Shown: piece after piece, positions 9,556 to 18,615 of the stretch | Layout of the letters: every line of letters begins with the position of its first letter | Position numbering within the stretch: the stretch's first letter is position 1 | Assembly: GCF_031426495.1 (NCBI RefSeq) | Contig: NZ_JANPLK010000002.1 | Coordinates: 1-64,000 of the forward strand | DNA: 64,000 bases | Source: Gemmatimonas sp. | GTDB lineage: Bacteria > Gemmatimonadota > Gemmatimonadetes > Gemmatimonadales > Gemmatimonadaceae | Reading direction: 5' to 3' | Position numbers and translations under genes: made by a program | The notes under the pieces: generated by a model | The model's database searches: none | Told to the model about the DNA's origin: nothing | The model's input: only the letters and a program-made list of their open reading frames with translations

Positions 9556-10728
9556 ATGTCCGACACCGTTTCCCGTCGTCAATGGCTCATCAAGACCGGT
9601 ATCGGCGTCGGCGCCACCGTGGCGCTCCCCGGACTGCTGCCCGCGCTCGAGGCGTCGCGCGCACTGGGCGGCGCCTCGTATGGGGAGATTCTGAAGCAGC
9701 TCGAGCGCGACATCACCACGCAGCGTCGCGCCGCCGGTCCGATCCGGCTCTGCTTCAACGAGAATCCGTTCGGCATGTCGCCCAAGGCCAAGGACGCGAT
9801 CATGAACGCGTGGGGCGAGCATCCGCACTACGATCCGCCGGTGATGAAGGAGCTCACCGAGGCGTATGCGACGCACGTGGGCGTGAAGCCGGAGCACGTG
9901 CTGGTCACCCAGGGGTCGAGTGAAGTGCTGTCACTCGCCGCACTCGCCACCGGCATGAAGGGCGGCGAGATGGTGCTGCCGTGGCCCACCTTCGAACAGC
10001 TGCCCGACTACGCCACCTCGATGGGCGTCACGGTGCACAAGGTGCCGCTCACCGCCGACCTGCATCACGACTTCGCGGCGATGAACGCGAAGATGGGGGC
10101 GAACACGAAGCTGGTGTTCGTGTGCAATCCGAACAACCCGACGGCGGTGCTCGACAATCAGTCGGCCATGCGAGACTTCGTGATCAGCACCGCGAAGAAG
10201 TGCTTGGTCGTCGTGGACGAGGCGTACCACGACTTCGCCGACGATCCGAGCTACAAGTCGATGACGGATCTGGTCACCGCCGGCCACAACATCATCGTGT
10301 CCCGCACGGCGTCCAAGATCCATTCGCTCGCCGGCCTGCGCGTCGGCTTCGCGATCGCGCACCCGGACGTGATCAAGAAGATGGCGGTCTTCGCCACGGG
10401 CAACCCGAACACCTTCGGCATGCGCGCCGCGCTCGCCTCGGTGCAGGACACGGAGTATCAGGAGTTCGTGAAGGCCAAGAACCGCGAGGGACGCGCGCTG
10501 CTCACCGCCGCGCTCACCAAAGCCGGCCGCCGCGTGGCGCCGTCGCAGACGAACTTCGTGTTCTTCCACGCCGGGCGCCCGGTCGAGCTGCTGCAGAAAC
10601 ATTTCCTGGCCGGCGGCTTCCGCGTTGGTCGCGCCTTTCAGCCATATGGCGATTGGTGCCGCATCAGCATCGGGACACCGGACGAGATGAAGCAGTTCGT
10701 CACGCTGATTCCCGGGGCGCTGGCGTAG
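9556..10728 (+). CDS. Class I/II aminotransferase, histidinol-phosphate aminotransferase-like, with Tat-type leader
   Basis: A 390-aa PLP-dependent aminotransferase of fold type I, closest in appearance to histidinol-phosphate aminotransferases. It starts with a twin-arginine leader (SRRQWLIKTGIGVGATVALPG), so it is probably exported folded to the periplasm. That is unusual for a biosynthetic HisC. Core motifs are LCFNENPFGMSP, FVCNPNNPTAVL, VVVDEAYHDFAD and the cofactor lysine in SRTASKIHSLAGLRVGFA. The C-terminal Arg motif is RVGRAFQPYGDWCRISIGT. No other his genes are nearby, so a periplasmic amino-acid or aromatic transamination role is a better guess than histidine synthesis. Confidence 0.85.
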   Translation: MSDTVSRRQWLIKTGIGVGATVALPGLLPALEASRALGGASYGEILKQLERDITTQRRAAGPIRLCFNENPFGMSPKAKDAIMNAWGEHPHYDPPVMKELTEAYATHVGVKPEHVLVTQGSSEVLSLAALATGMKGGEMVLPWPTFEQLPDYATSMGVTVHKVPLTADLHHDFAAMNAKMGANTKLVFVCNPNNPTAVLDNQSAMRDFVISTAKKCLVVVDEAYHDFADDPSYKSMTDLVTAGHNIIVSRTASKIHSLAGLRVGFAIAHPDVIKKMAVFATGNPNTFGMRAALASVQDTEYQEFVKAKNREGRALLTAALTKAGRRVAPSQTNFVFFHAGRPVELLQKHFLAGGFRVGRAFQPYGDWCRISIGTPDEMKQFVTLIPGALA

Positions 10729-11185
10729 CGTCTTCGGTCTCGGCACTGTCCGTCACGGCGGCTTCCTCCTCGATACCGGTGAAGGAGGCCGCCGATCCGT
10801 TGGTGCGCACGAATCGCCGGAACAGCGGCTTGGAGCCGAAGTACATGAGCAGTCCAAGCTCGGTGTTGGTGGCTTTGAGGTAGTGCAGCATCTGAGCCTC
10901 ATGCTGCGGGTGCAGCGTGTCGGCGGTCTTGCATTCGACGATCACTTTCCGATCAACGAGCAGGTCCACGCGATACTGGCCGACGATGCGTTCCTTGTAG
11001 CGCACGCCGAATGGCACTTCGCGGTCGACCGGGATGCCGCGCTCCTGCAGCTCGACATAGAGTGCGTTCTGATAGCACCCTTCGAGCAAGCCGCGGACCA
11101 TGGTGTTGTACACCTCGTAGAACGCGCTGATGATCTGGCTACTGAGCTCCTGGTGCAACAGCGGCTTCCGCGGTGCGTCGCTCAT
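10700..11185 (-). CDS. GxxExxY protein
   Basis: A 161-aa protein of the GxxExxY family (TIGR04256), named for the motif seen here as GLLEGCYQNAL. The middle contains VDLLVDRKVIVECKTAD, which resembles the D/E-x-K core of PD-(D/E)xK-like nucleases; that relationship is only suggested by the pattern. The start ATG 11185 follows a plausible GGAG-type site. The last ~35 residues are Glu/Ala-rich and atypical. The 3' end overlaps the convergent aminotransferase gene by 29 bases. Cellular role is unknown. Confidence 0.8.
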   Translation of the reverse strand: MSDAPRKPLLHQELSSQIISAFYEVYNTMVRGLLEGCYQNALYVELQERGIPVDREVPFGVRYKERIVGQYRVDLLVDRKVIVECKTADTLHPQHEAQMLHYLKATNTELGLLMYFGSKPLFRRFVRTNGSAASFTGIEEEAAVTDSAETEDATPAPRESA

Positions 11186-11310
11186 GCTTGCTCCTGGTTG
11201 CGTTACGTACAACCTGAAGTGACTGCCACCGATCATACTCACCACAAATACGCCGCCACCGTCTTTCGAACGCACTGTTCCTCGCGTTCGCCACGAATTG
11301 ATTTCTCTTG

Positions 11311-11433
11311 TTGAACATCAAAGGCAAACTGCATGACCGCAAATCAACACGGACAACCACGCGGATTAGTTGCCGTTGCTGTTCATTCGCGGGCATTCGT
11401 GCCAATTCGCGGTAAGGCTGTTTGCTTTTGTTT
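11311..11433. repeat. Intergenic hairpin repeat, family C, unit 1
   Basis: An imperfect inverted repeat. The left arm contains GCAAACTGCATGACCGC and CACGGACAACCACGCGGATT; the right arm contains ATTCGCGGGCATTCGTGCC and AATTCGCGGTAAGGCTG, which pair with it. It lies between the GxxExxY gene and hrpB and carries no gene; the open frames across it are tandem artefacts. See the related unit immediately following and the half-units near 47.4 and 47.86 kb. Confidence 0.7.
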
Positions 11434-11439
11434 AAAAGA

Positions 11440-11544
11440 AAGAACAAACAGCATGGCCGTGAATTGACACGGACCACTACACGAATTTGTTGTTGTTCAT
11501 TGGTGGATACTAGCGCCAATTCGCGGTCAAGGCAGTTGCTGTTC
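11440..11544. repeat. Intergenic hairpin repeat, family C, unit 2
   Basis: A second hairpin unit in tandem with the one at 11311. The left arm GAACAAACAGCATGGCCGTG pairs with the right arm GCCAATTCGCGGTCAAGGCA plus GTTGCTGTTC. Its arms are clearly related to unit 1 but diverged, so the pair looks like two independent or duplicated copies of one element. It ends 2 bases before the hrpB stop codon, so it could also form a terminator for hrpB. Confidence 0.7.
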
Positions 11545-11546
11545 GT

Positions 11547-14099
11547 TCACGTGCCCCGCGGTTTCGCTCGCCGCGTCGCCTCGGCGGTGAGCGGATCCTC
11601 CGGCCACGGGTGCCGTGGATATCGCCCGCGCAGCTCCTTCCGCACCTCGAAGTACGAGCTGCGCCAGAATCCCGCGAGGTCGCGCGTCACCTGCACCGGT
11701 CGCTGGGCCGGCGACAGCAGCTGCAGCGTGAGTGACACGCGCCCATCCATCACCATCGGCGTCGTGGTCCACCCGAATACCTCCTGCAGCTTCACCGCCA
11801 GCACCGGAGCCATAGGCTCGCTGTAGTCCAGCGCGATCCGCGACCCGCTTGGCACGTCGATATGCGTCGGCGCCAATCGCTCCAGCGCGGATCGCTGCGA
11901 CCAGGGCATGAGTGACTGCAGCGCCTCGTGCCAGTCCACCAACGCCAGCTGTGCCCACGTGCGCACGCCGTCGAGGTACGGCCCTGCCCAGTCTTCCAGC
12001 GACGCCGACAGCGCGGCCACCGATACGTCGGGCCAGCTCTCGTCGTGCGCGTGCACGAACGCCATCCGCTCACGCAAACGTGACGCCGCCTGTGAGAACG
12101 GCAATGCCTCGATGCCACCGCGCGCGAGTTGGGCACGAATCGCGTCGAGCACCGCCTGCAGCACGGCGGAGGCCTCGGCGTCGGACCACACCACTTCCTC
12201 GATCACCATCGCACCCAGCATCGTACGCTTGCGCGCGCGCACGGCCTTGGTGCGCTCATCCCACTCCACCAGTTGCACGCGTTCGAACTGCTCGCCGAAA
12301 TCCTCGCGCAGCTCCTCCAGCGTGATCGGCGCCGCGCGCACGATGCGGGCTTCGGGAGACGTGCCCTCGAGATCCGCGATCGCCAGATACGGCGCGTCGT
12401 GCAGTGCATCGTGCTTCGCCAGCACCGCCCCGCTGCCGTTGCGCAGCAGGTACCGCGGCTCCGCACCACTGCGACGCTGCGCGACGCGATCGGGATACGC
12501 CAACGCCAGCAGCGAACCCGTATCCGCGTCATCCCACGATCCGCCCGACCGCACAGCGCCTTGACCGCCGCTCGCCGTGCGCCGCGCCAGGTCGTCGGCC
12601 GTCTGTCGCACGCGACGCACGCCATCGCGATCCACCGCCACCCCCACTGCCCCCGCCGCGCCATCGCGTCGCAGCAGCTCCGTGCGCAATCGCATATCCG
12701 ACTGCGGCGGCAATCCATCGTAGCGCACGATGTCGCGCTCCTCCAACAACGCCGCGATCGCCGCGCCGAGTGGCAAGGCACCACGATCCGCCGCGACAAC
12801 TGCCAAGTGCGCCAACCGCGGCTGCAACGGCAGCGCCGCCATGCGACGGCCGTGCGGCGTAATGCGCCCCGCGTCGTCGAGCGCACCAAGCTGCTCCAAT
12901 AGCCCGCGCGCCTGCGCGAACGGCCCCGCCCGCGGCACGTCGATCCATCGAAGGGTCGTGGGATCGCTGATGCCGGCGTCGGCCAGCTCCAACGCCAACG
13001 ACGACAGGTCGGCGTCCACGATCTCCGGACGCGTGCTCGGCAACAGCGTGTGATCCTCGTGCTGATCCCACAGCCGATAGCTCACACCCGGCGCCGTACG
13101 CCCCGCACGACCGCGACGCTGATCGGCCGACGCGCGACTCACGCGCACCGTGTGCAATCGCGTGAGCCCCGCCGACGCATCGTAGCGCGGCACGCGTGAC
13201 AAGCCGCAGTCCACCACCACCCGCACGCCCGCCACTGTGAGACTCGTTTCCGCCACGCTCGTGCTGAGCACCACCTTTCGCGTACCCACACGCGCCGGTG
13301 CCAGCGCCGCATCCTGCTCGGCCAACGGCATGCTGCCATGCAACGTGTGCACGCGCACGCCCGACATCGCGTCGCCGCTGAGACGCTCGGCCACGCGCCG
13401 CTGCTCACCCGCACCCGGCAGAAACACCAGCACATCGCCCTCGGTGGCGTCGAGCGCTTCGCGAATCACCCGCGCCGTCGTGGCTTCGATGCGTTCGTCA
13501 CGACGCGGCGCGCGATAGTGCGTGTCGATGGGGAACATGCGCCCTTCGCTGCGCAGCACGGGCGCCGGCCCGCCGTCGTCTGCCAACAGCGCGGATACCG
13601 CCACCCCATCCAGCGTGGCCGACATCACTAGCACCCGCAGTTCTTCGCGCAGATGACGCTGCGTTTCCAGCACCAGCGCCAGCCCCAGGTCGGCGTGCAG
13701 CGATCGCTCGTGAAATTCGTCGAAGATCACGAGCCCGATATTCTCGAGCGCGGCGTCGCTGCTCAGCATGCGCGCCAACACGCCTTCGGTAACCACTTCG
13801 ATGCGCGTACGCTTCGAGATGCGCGACTCGCCGCGCACGCGGTACCCCACCGTCTGCCCCACCTCTTCGCCGAGTATCGACGCCATGTACGACGCCGCCG
13901 CGCGCGCCGCGAGTCGACGTGGCTCGAGCATGACCACCTTCGCGCCCGCCAGCCACGGCTCGCTCACGAGCGCGAGCGGCACGCGCGTGGTCTTGCCCGC
14001 GCCGGGTGGTGCTTCGAGCACCGCGACCGTGCGCGCCGTCAGCGCCGCGCGCAGCGACGGAATGATCTCGTCGATCGGAAGAACCGTGGTGTCTGGCAC
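11547..14099 (-). CDS. hrpB: ATP-dependent helicase HrpB
   Basis: An 850-aa DExH-box (DEAH/RHA-like) RNA helicase. The Walker A motif is EAPPGAGKTTRVPLAL (about residues 30-45), motif II is VIFDEFHERS, motif III is MSATLDG, and motif VI is QRRGRAGRTAPGVSYRLW. The HrpB-specific C-terminal region is present, ending with the typical RYPRHPWPEDPLTAEATRRAKPRGT-like close. The length agrees with the family (about 800-850 aa). The family's physiological role in bacteria is poorly defined; it is thought to act on RNA. Its start lies 9 bases... after the S41-like gene's stop region on the same strand, so co-transcription is possible. Confidence 0.93.
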   Translation of the reverse strand: MPDTTVLPIDEIIPSLRAALTARTVAVLEAPPGAGKTTRVPLALVSEPWLAGAKVVMLEPRRLAARAAASYMASILGEEVGQTVGYRVRGESRISKRTRIEVVTEGVLARMLSSDAALENIGLVIFDEFHERSLHADLGLALVLETQRHLREELRVLVMSATLDGVAVSALLADDGGPAPVLRSEGRMFPIDTHYRAPRRDERIEATTARVIREALDATEGDVLVFLPGAGEQRRVAERLSGDAMSGVRVHTLHGSMPLAEQDAALAPARVGTRKVVLSTSVAETSLTVAGVRVVVDCGLSRVPRYDASAGLTRLHTVRVSRASADQRRGRAGRTAPGVSYRLWDQHEDHTLLPSTRPEIVDADLSSLALELADAGISDPTTLRWIDVPRAGPFAQARGLLEQLGALDDAGRITPHGRRMAALPLQPRLAHLAVVAADRGALPLGAAIAALLEERDIVRYDGLPPQSDMRLRTELLRRDGAAGAVGVAVDRDGVRRVRQTADDLARRTASGGQGAVRSGGSWDDADTGSLLALAYPDRVAQRRSGAEPRYLLRNGSGAVLAKHDALHDAPYLAIADLEGTSPEARIVRAAPITLEELREDFGEQFERVQLVEWDERTKAVRARKRTMLGAMVIEEVVWSDAEASAVLQAVLDAIRAQLARGGIEALPFSQAASRLRERMAFVHAHDESWPDVSVAALSASLEDWAGPYLDGVRTWAQLALVDWHEALQSLMPWSQRSALERLAPTHIDVPSGSRIALDYSEPMAPVLAVKLQEVFGWTTTPMVMDGRVSLTLQLLSPAQRPVQVTRDLAGFWRSSYFEVRKELRGRYPRHPWPEDPLTAEATRRAKPRGT

Positions 14100-14108
14100 G
14101 AGGTCGAA

Positions 14109-16712
14109 CTATCGGCGACGACGCGCTGGCGGATCGAGCTGCTGCACGAGCCACTGCTGCGCGCGCTCGATCACGTCATCGAACCCACTGCGCACGCCGC
14201 GCACCGTAAGGCGCACTTCCACACTTGGTGTGATGCCCACGCGCTGCAACTGCGCGTCGTCCGCGCGACGCAGTTCCACGATCGGCAGCGCGACCTGCAG
14301 CAGTCCCGGCAACGCCACGTTCATCGTCTCACCCGGTGCTCCTGCACTCGACGACCCGATGAACGTCACGCGCGCCACGGCATCGAGCGCGATGGCCAGT
14401 CGCTCCATGTCGCCCGATGTGCGTTCGTCGATGAGCACCACGATGCGTCCCGCGTAGTGCCCGGTCGTATCACCGCGACTCACCCGCGAACGCGTTTCGC
14501 GCGTCACGGCACACAACGCGCGTGCATCGCGCAACGTGGTCGTGGCGCAGGGTTCGTGGTCATAGCGCCGCACTTCACGCGCCGTGACTACCTCCGGCAT
14601 GCTGCGCACCGCTGGCAGGATCGCGGTAGCCTGTCCGGCACCGAGCGTGCCACGTAAATCCAGCATCCACCCGCGGGCGCTTAGGGAGCGCGCCATGGTC
14701 GCCGCCAGCGAGTCCGCCGTCAGCCGCTCCACATCGACGTACACGATGTCGCCCGGCAGCGTGCGCACGGTGCTCATGGTGGGTCGCTCGGGCAGCACCA
14801 GCGGCGCGAGATAGGCCGCACTGCGCGGAATGTTGAGCTGACGCTCGCGGTTGGCCATGTCGCGCAGCCGGAAGAGCGCACCACCGCTCGGGCCGCGCGG
14901 CAGCAATGCCATCAGCGCACGCATGCGTGACCACGTGTTCGGCGCCGACACTGCCGCACGGTGATCGATGATCCAGGCCGGCATGGGATATCCATCGGCG
15001 GCCGTGACTTCCATGCCCGTCTCGATGCCGAGTACCTTGGTGATTGAATCACGAATCACGTCAGTGATGATCGCGCGATCCTCGATCCAACGCACGCGAA
15101 ACGGCACCGACGCGGTGCCACGCACCGAATCGGCCGACGCGCCCCGCACATTCGACGGCGTGTCGTCGAGGGCCGATACCATCGGCATCAACGCGGCCGC
15201 GTATTCGCTGGCCACGCGCGCCGCCTCAAGCTTGGGGATCGTGCGCTCGAGCAGCGCGTCCATGTCTTCATCGTACAAGTCGCGATGCACGTGTCGCACG
15301 CGAATCGCACCCCACAACCGTGCCGCGGCCAACAACCTCGCACCCATGAACGGATAGGGATTGCTGTCGTAGTAACCGGGCAACGCCGCCGGCAGTCGCC
15401 GTGTTGGAATGCGCGACGCCCGCACTACACGGTTCGTGCGCAGCAGCGACAACGCGGCGCGCAACACCGGCGCACTGTCCGACGCCTGCGCTGCGCGCGG
15501 CAGCACCGTATCGGCCACCAACCCCGTGCTGCCGTCGGCATGCACGAGTTCACCCGTGCGAACGCGCACCACCACGCCACCGGCGATCGGCAACACTACA
15601 CTCGACACGAGCGGCGTGTCATCCACACCCTCTTCCGCAATCAGCGTGGCTCGGCCGCTCGCCACTAGCGCCAGCAGCGCGCGTGGCAACACCGTGGCAC
15701 GGTTGGCGAGGACCATTGCGCGCCGCGCGGTGGTCGTTCCCGCCAGCACCGGGCGTCCCGTGCGCACCGTCCACGCGTCATCGGGTATCCACTCGCCATT
15801 GGCGTATCGTGCACCACCAACGCGGCGCGTGCGCTCCGTGCTCTCCAGCGTCAGAGCACTGTTCAACTGCGCGGCGAGTCCGGCCTTCGCGACGAAGCGA
15901 TCGACGTCGAGGGCCAGTGAGTCCACACCGCTCGTTGCCGTGCGGTTCGTCGTCCCCGAGCCCCGCACATCGAGCACCACACGGGTCGGCGCGTTTGCCA
16001 GCAGCGCGCGCACCATCGCGGCCGCACTGTCAGTCAACAGCGTTCGCTGCGCCGCACCCAACGGCACGCGCACGATCAGAACGCTATCGCGCGTGCGCTC
16101 GCTGCCAACTGTGAAACTCCCGCTCGCTCCCGGCACGCCGACCAGCTCGGACAGCTCGACCCGCGTGAGCGGATCCTGCAGCACCGACAGCATGCGACGA
16201 TACGCCGTGGCCAGCTGCTGCGGATCCTTGGCCGACCGCACCACGGTGGCCGCGCGAATGAACGCCGAGTCCCACGGCGCGCCGCGTTCGATCACGGCCG
16301 GATGGTACAACGAGACGAGATGCCACACCTGCATCAGCGTGTGCAGTCGCGCCACGCCCGCTGAGTCGGAGGGCGCCGGGTCCGGCTCCGGTAGGATCGT
16401 GTCCACCACCGCTGGTGGCGCGGGCAACGGTGCCACCACCGAGGGCGCCGGCGCGGCCCCGCGCGCTGGGCGAGGGGCCTTCGGCTCCGCTTTCGGCTCG
16501 GCAGGCTTCGCTGCAGGTTTTGCTGCAGGCTTCGCGGCCGGTTTCTGCGCCGGCGCAGCCGCCGGCGCGTCCCCACCCGTCGCCCCCACCCCCGCATCCG
16601 GCGTCACCTTGAAAAAGCTGCTGCTGCAGGCGGCGGTCGACGCGGCAAGCATCACCAGCGACGCGCGCACGGCGACGCGCCCGAACATCCGGGGAGTGGG
16701 CGGAATCAGCAT
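14109..16712 (-). CDS. S41-like peptidase lipoprotein, possibly catalytically altered
   Basis: An 867-aa lipoprotein. The N-terminus has a signal peptide with lipobox LAASTAAC, then a Pro/Ala/Lys linker with repeated PAAK units (about residues 50-80). The C-terminal 160 residues match family S41 (C-terminal processing peptidase/tricorn-like): VLIDERTSGDMERLAIALD, FIGSSSAGAPGETMNVALPG and LQRVGITPSVEVRLTVRG. In relatives the segment after ERT reads x-S-x-x-E with Ser as nucleophile; here the Ser is one place earlier and Gly occupies the expected position. It may therefore be inactive or altered. I start at ATG 16712; a much longer frame upstream is antisense to the AlaX-type gene and not real. 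Confidence 0.78.
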   Translation of the reverse strand: MLIPPTPRMFGRVAVRASLVMLAASTAACSSSFFKVTPDAGVGATGGDAPAAAPAQKPAAKPAAKPAAKPAEPKAEPKAPRPARGAAPAPSVVAPLPAPPAVVDTILPEPDPAPSDSAGVARLHTLMQVWHLVSLYHPAVIERGAPWDSAFIRAATVVRSAKDPQQLATAYRRMLSVLQDPLTRVELSELVGVPGASGSFTVGSERTRDSVLIVRVPLGAAQRTLLTDSAAAMVRALLANAPTRVVLDVRGSGTTNRTATSGVDSLALDVDRFVAKAGLAAQLNSALTLESTERTRRVGGARYANGEWIPDDAWTVRTGRPVLAGTTTARRAMVLANRATVLPRALLALVASGRATLIAEEGVDDTPLVSSVVLPIAGGVVVRVRTGELVHADGSTGLVADTVLPRAAQASDSAPVLRAALSLLRTNRVVRASRIPTRRLPAALPGYYDSNPYPFMGARLLAAARLWGAIRVRHVHRDLYDEDMDALLERTIPKLEAARVASEYAAALMPMVSALDDTPSNVRGASADSVRGTASVPFRVRWIEDRAIITDVIRDSITKVLGIETGMEVTAADGYPMPAWIIDHRAAVSAPNTWSRMRALMALLPRGPSGGALFRLRDMANRERQLNIPRSAAYLAPLVLPERPTMSTVRTLPGDIVYVDVERLTADSLAATMARSLSARGWMLDLRGTLGAGQATAILPAVRSMPEVVTAREVRRYDHEPCATTTLRDARALCAVTRETRSRVSRGDTTGHYAGRIVVLIDERTSGDMERLAIALDAVARVTFIGSSSAGAPGETMNVALPGLLQVALPIVELRRADDAQLQRVGITPSVEVRLTVRGVRSGFDDVIERAQQWLVQQLDPPARRRR

Positions 16713-16778
16713 ATTCCGCAAGATACCATCCGCGCCCTTCTCCGCTGCACGACGTTTCCGACTCGGACCCGCCTCCGC

Positions 16779-17975
16779 ATGACCGATCGCCTGTACTACA
16801 CCGACGCACGTCTCGACCGCTTCACCGCCGTCGTGCTCGATATCACCGACGAGGGCCGACGCGTGGTGCTTGACCGCACCGCCTTCTATCCCACCTCGGG
16901 CGGGCAGCCGCACGATCTGGGCACATTGGGCGGCATCGCCGTCGTCAACGTCATCGACGACGACGAGCGCATCGCGCACCTGCTCGCCGAGCCGATCGGC
17001 GTCCCCTTGGGCTCGATGTTGGTGGGGCAGATCGACATGACACGGCGCTTCGATCACATGCAGCAGCACACCGGTCAGCACCTGCTCTCGGCCATGCTCA
17101 CCGACGAATTCGGCTGGCCCACCGTGAGCGTGCACTTCGGCGACGACACCAACACCGTCGATGTGGCCTGCGACGATTTCGACGCCACCACGCTCGCCGC
17201 CATCGAACGTCGCGCCAACGCGCTCATCGTGCAGAATCGCCGCGTCACCGTGTCCTTCGAAGACGGGGCCGAGGCCACGGGGCTGCGCAAGCCGAGCGAT
17301 CGCGACGGCGAGTTGCGCATCGTGACCATTGAAGGCATCGACCGCAGTGCTTGTGGCGGCACGCATGTCGATTTCACCGGAGAGATCGGCGCCCTGCTGC
17401 TGCGACGGGCCGAGAAAACCAAGGGCAACACGCGTATCGAGTTCGTGTGCGGGCACCGCGCCGTATCCCGCGCCCGTCTCGACGCCGACCTGCTCACCAA
17501 AGCGGCGCGCACATTGTCCGCCGCGCCGCACGATCTGCCCGGCTTGGTGGAACAGCAGCTCCAACGCCTCGCCGACCTCGAACGCGAGCGCAAACGCCTG
17601 GCCGCCGAACTCGCACGACACGAAGCGGCCGCACTCTGGACGGCGTGTATCCCCGACAGCGATGGCGTGCGACGTATCGTAGTGTCTGCATCGGGACCAG
17701 TGAAGGAATCCGAACCGCTCGCCCAGCAACTTGTAGCACTCGGCTTCTGCGCGGTCGTGGTCACGAACGCCGCCGCGGGCGGGGTGTTGATGGCCACCGC
17801 GCAAGACACCGGAATCGACGCGGGACAGACACTCCGCACCGCCCTGCAGGCCGTGGGTGGTCGTGGTGGCGGGTCACCTCGCCTCGCGCAGGGCGCAGTC
17901 CCCGATCCGTCGCAGCTGCACATCGTGCTCGAGCAACTCGGCTTTCTCCCCCCGTCAAAGGAGCTTCTCGCGTGA
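16779..17975 (+). CDS. Alanyl-tRNA editing protein (AlaX type) with DHHA1 domain
   Basis: A 398-aa stand-alone relative of the alanyl-tRNA synthetase editing module. It would hydrolyse mischarged Ser-tRNA(Ala) or Gly-tRNA(Ala). The threonyl/alanyl second additional domain begins DRTAFYPTSGGQPHDLG. Zinc ligands are HTGQH (about residues 97-101) and CGGTH (about 192-196). A coiled coil follows (LERERKRLAAELARHEAA), and a DHHA1-type domain closes the protein with GGRGGGSPRLAQGAV. This long form is AlaX-L-like. Divergent from the S41-like gene with 66 bases between starts; its stop overlaps the GTG of the DinB-like gene. Confidence 0.9.
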   Translation: MTDRLYYTDARLDRFTAVVLDITDEGRRVVLDRTAFYPTSGGQPHDLGTLGGIAVVNVIDDDERIAHLLAEPIGVPLGSMLVGQIDMTRRFDHMQQHTGQHLLSAMLTDEFGWPTVSVHFGDDTNTVDVACDDFDATTLAAIERRANALIVQNRRVTVSFEDGAEATGLRKPSDRDGELRIVTIEGIDRSACGGTHVDFTGEIGALLLRRAEKTKGNTRIEFVCGHRAVSRARLDADLLTKAARTLSAAPHDLPGLVEQQLQRLADLERERKRLAAELARHEAAALWTACIPDSDGVRRIVVSASGPVKESEPLAQQLVALGFCAVVVTNAAAGGVLMATAQDTGIDAGQTLRTALQAVGGRGGGSPRLAQGAVPDPSQLHIVLEQLGFLPPSKELLA

Positions 17976-18514
17976 AGATCACCCGCCCGTCGCCGTCGGA
18001 GCACGCACCGTTCGCCAGCACCTACATCGACGCCACCGCCAAGGCCCTGAGCGCCATGGGGACCGATCATCTCTGGTCGCTGCTGGTCACGCAGCCGATG
18101 GCCCTCGTGGAGCTGCTCGACGCCGTCGACCCCGCGCTGGTGGATTTCGCCTACGCGCCGGGCAAGTGGACGTTGGGCGAATCACTCGTGCACGTGTCCG
18201 ACACCGAGCGGGTATTCGCCTACCGCCTCATGCGCGTGGCCCGCGGCGACATGACCCCGCTTCCGGGCTTCGATCAGGACGCCTGGGTGCCGGAAAGCCG
18301 CACCACCGGCCGTCCGCTTGACGACATTCTGACCGAAATCCAGACCGTCCGCGCCGCCACCCTGTCGCTCGTGAAGTCATTGGACGAGCAAGCATGGGGC
18401 CAAGTTGGTGTGGCCAGCGGACATCCGATCTCGCCGCGGGCGCTGGCGTGGATGATCGCCGGACACTTCGCGCACCACCTCGATCTCACCCGAGAACGGT
18501 ATCTCGCACGCTGA
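17972..18514 (+). CDS. DinB-family protein
   Basis: A 180-aa four-helix DinB/DUF664-like protein. YAPGKWTLGESLVHVSDTERVFAYRLMRVARG and the closing MIAGHFAHHLDLTRERY carry the His residues (in LVHV and HFAHH) expected to bind a metal. It starts at GTG 17972, overlapping the stop of the upstream editing gene (GTGA), with an AAAGGAG ribosome-binding site at 17957-17963. Members include thiol-dependent metalloenzymes and uncharacterised proteins; substrate is unknown. The tight overlap with an AlaX-type gene suggests co-production but does not by itself indicate a shared function. Confidence 0.85.
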   Translation: MKITRPSPSEHAPFASTYIDATAKALSAMGTDHLWSLLVTQPMALVELLDAVDPALVDFAYAPGKWTLGESLVHVSDTERVFAYRLMRVARGDMTPLPGFDQDAWVPESRTTGRPLDDILTEIQTVRAATLSLVKSLDEQAWGQVGVASGHPISPRALAWMIAGHFAHHLDLTRERYLAR

Positions 18515-18615
18515 TGTGTCGGCCGCGTTCGCTTCCCGGAATCCGCTAGATTTCAGATCTGTGGCGCCCACTCCACTGGAGCGCCTCACCTGACCGAAAT
18601 TCCGGAGCGATTTCC

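Noticed and set aside
11139..11519. 126-codon open frame across the tandem hairpins
   Set aside because: Its duplicated peptide words come from the repeated arms of the family C hairpins.
16480..16580. Possible CRISPR-like repeats from the PAAK-coding stretch
   Set aside because: Short tandem codon repeats inside a gene linker, with no spacer structure.
16713..17804. N-terminal extension of the S41-like frame
   Set aside because: It lies antisense to the alanyl-tRNA editing gene; the lipoprotein signal at 16712 is a natural start.
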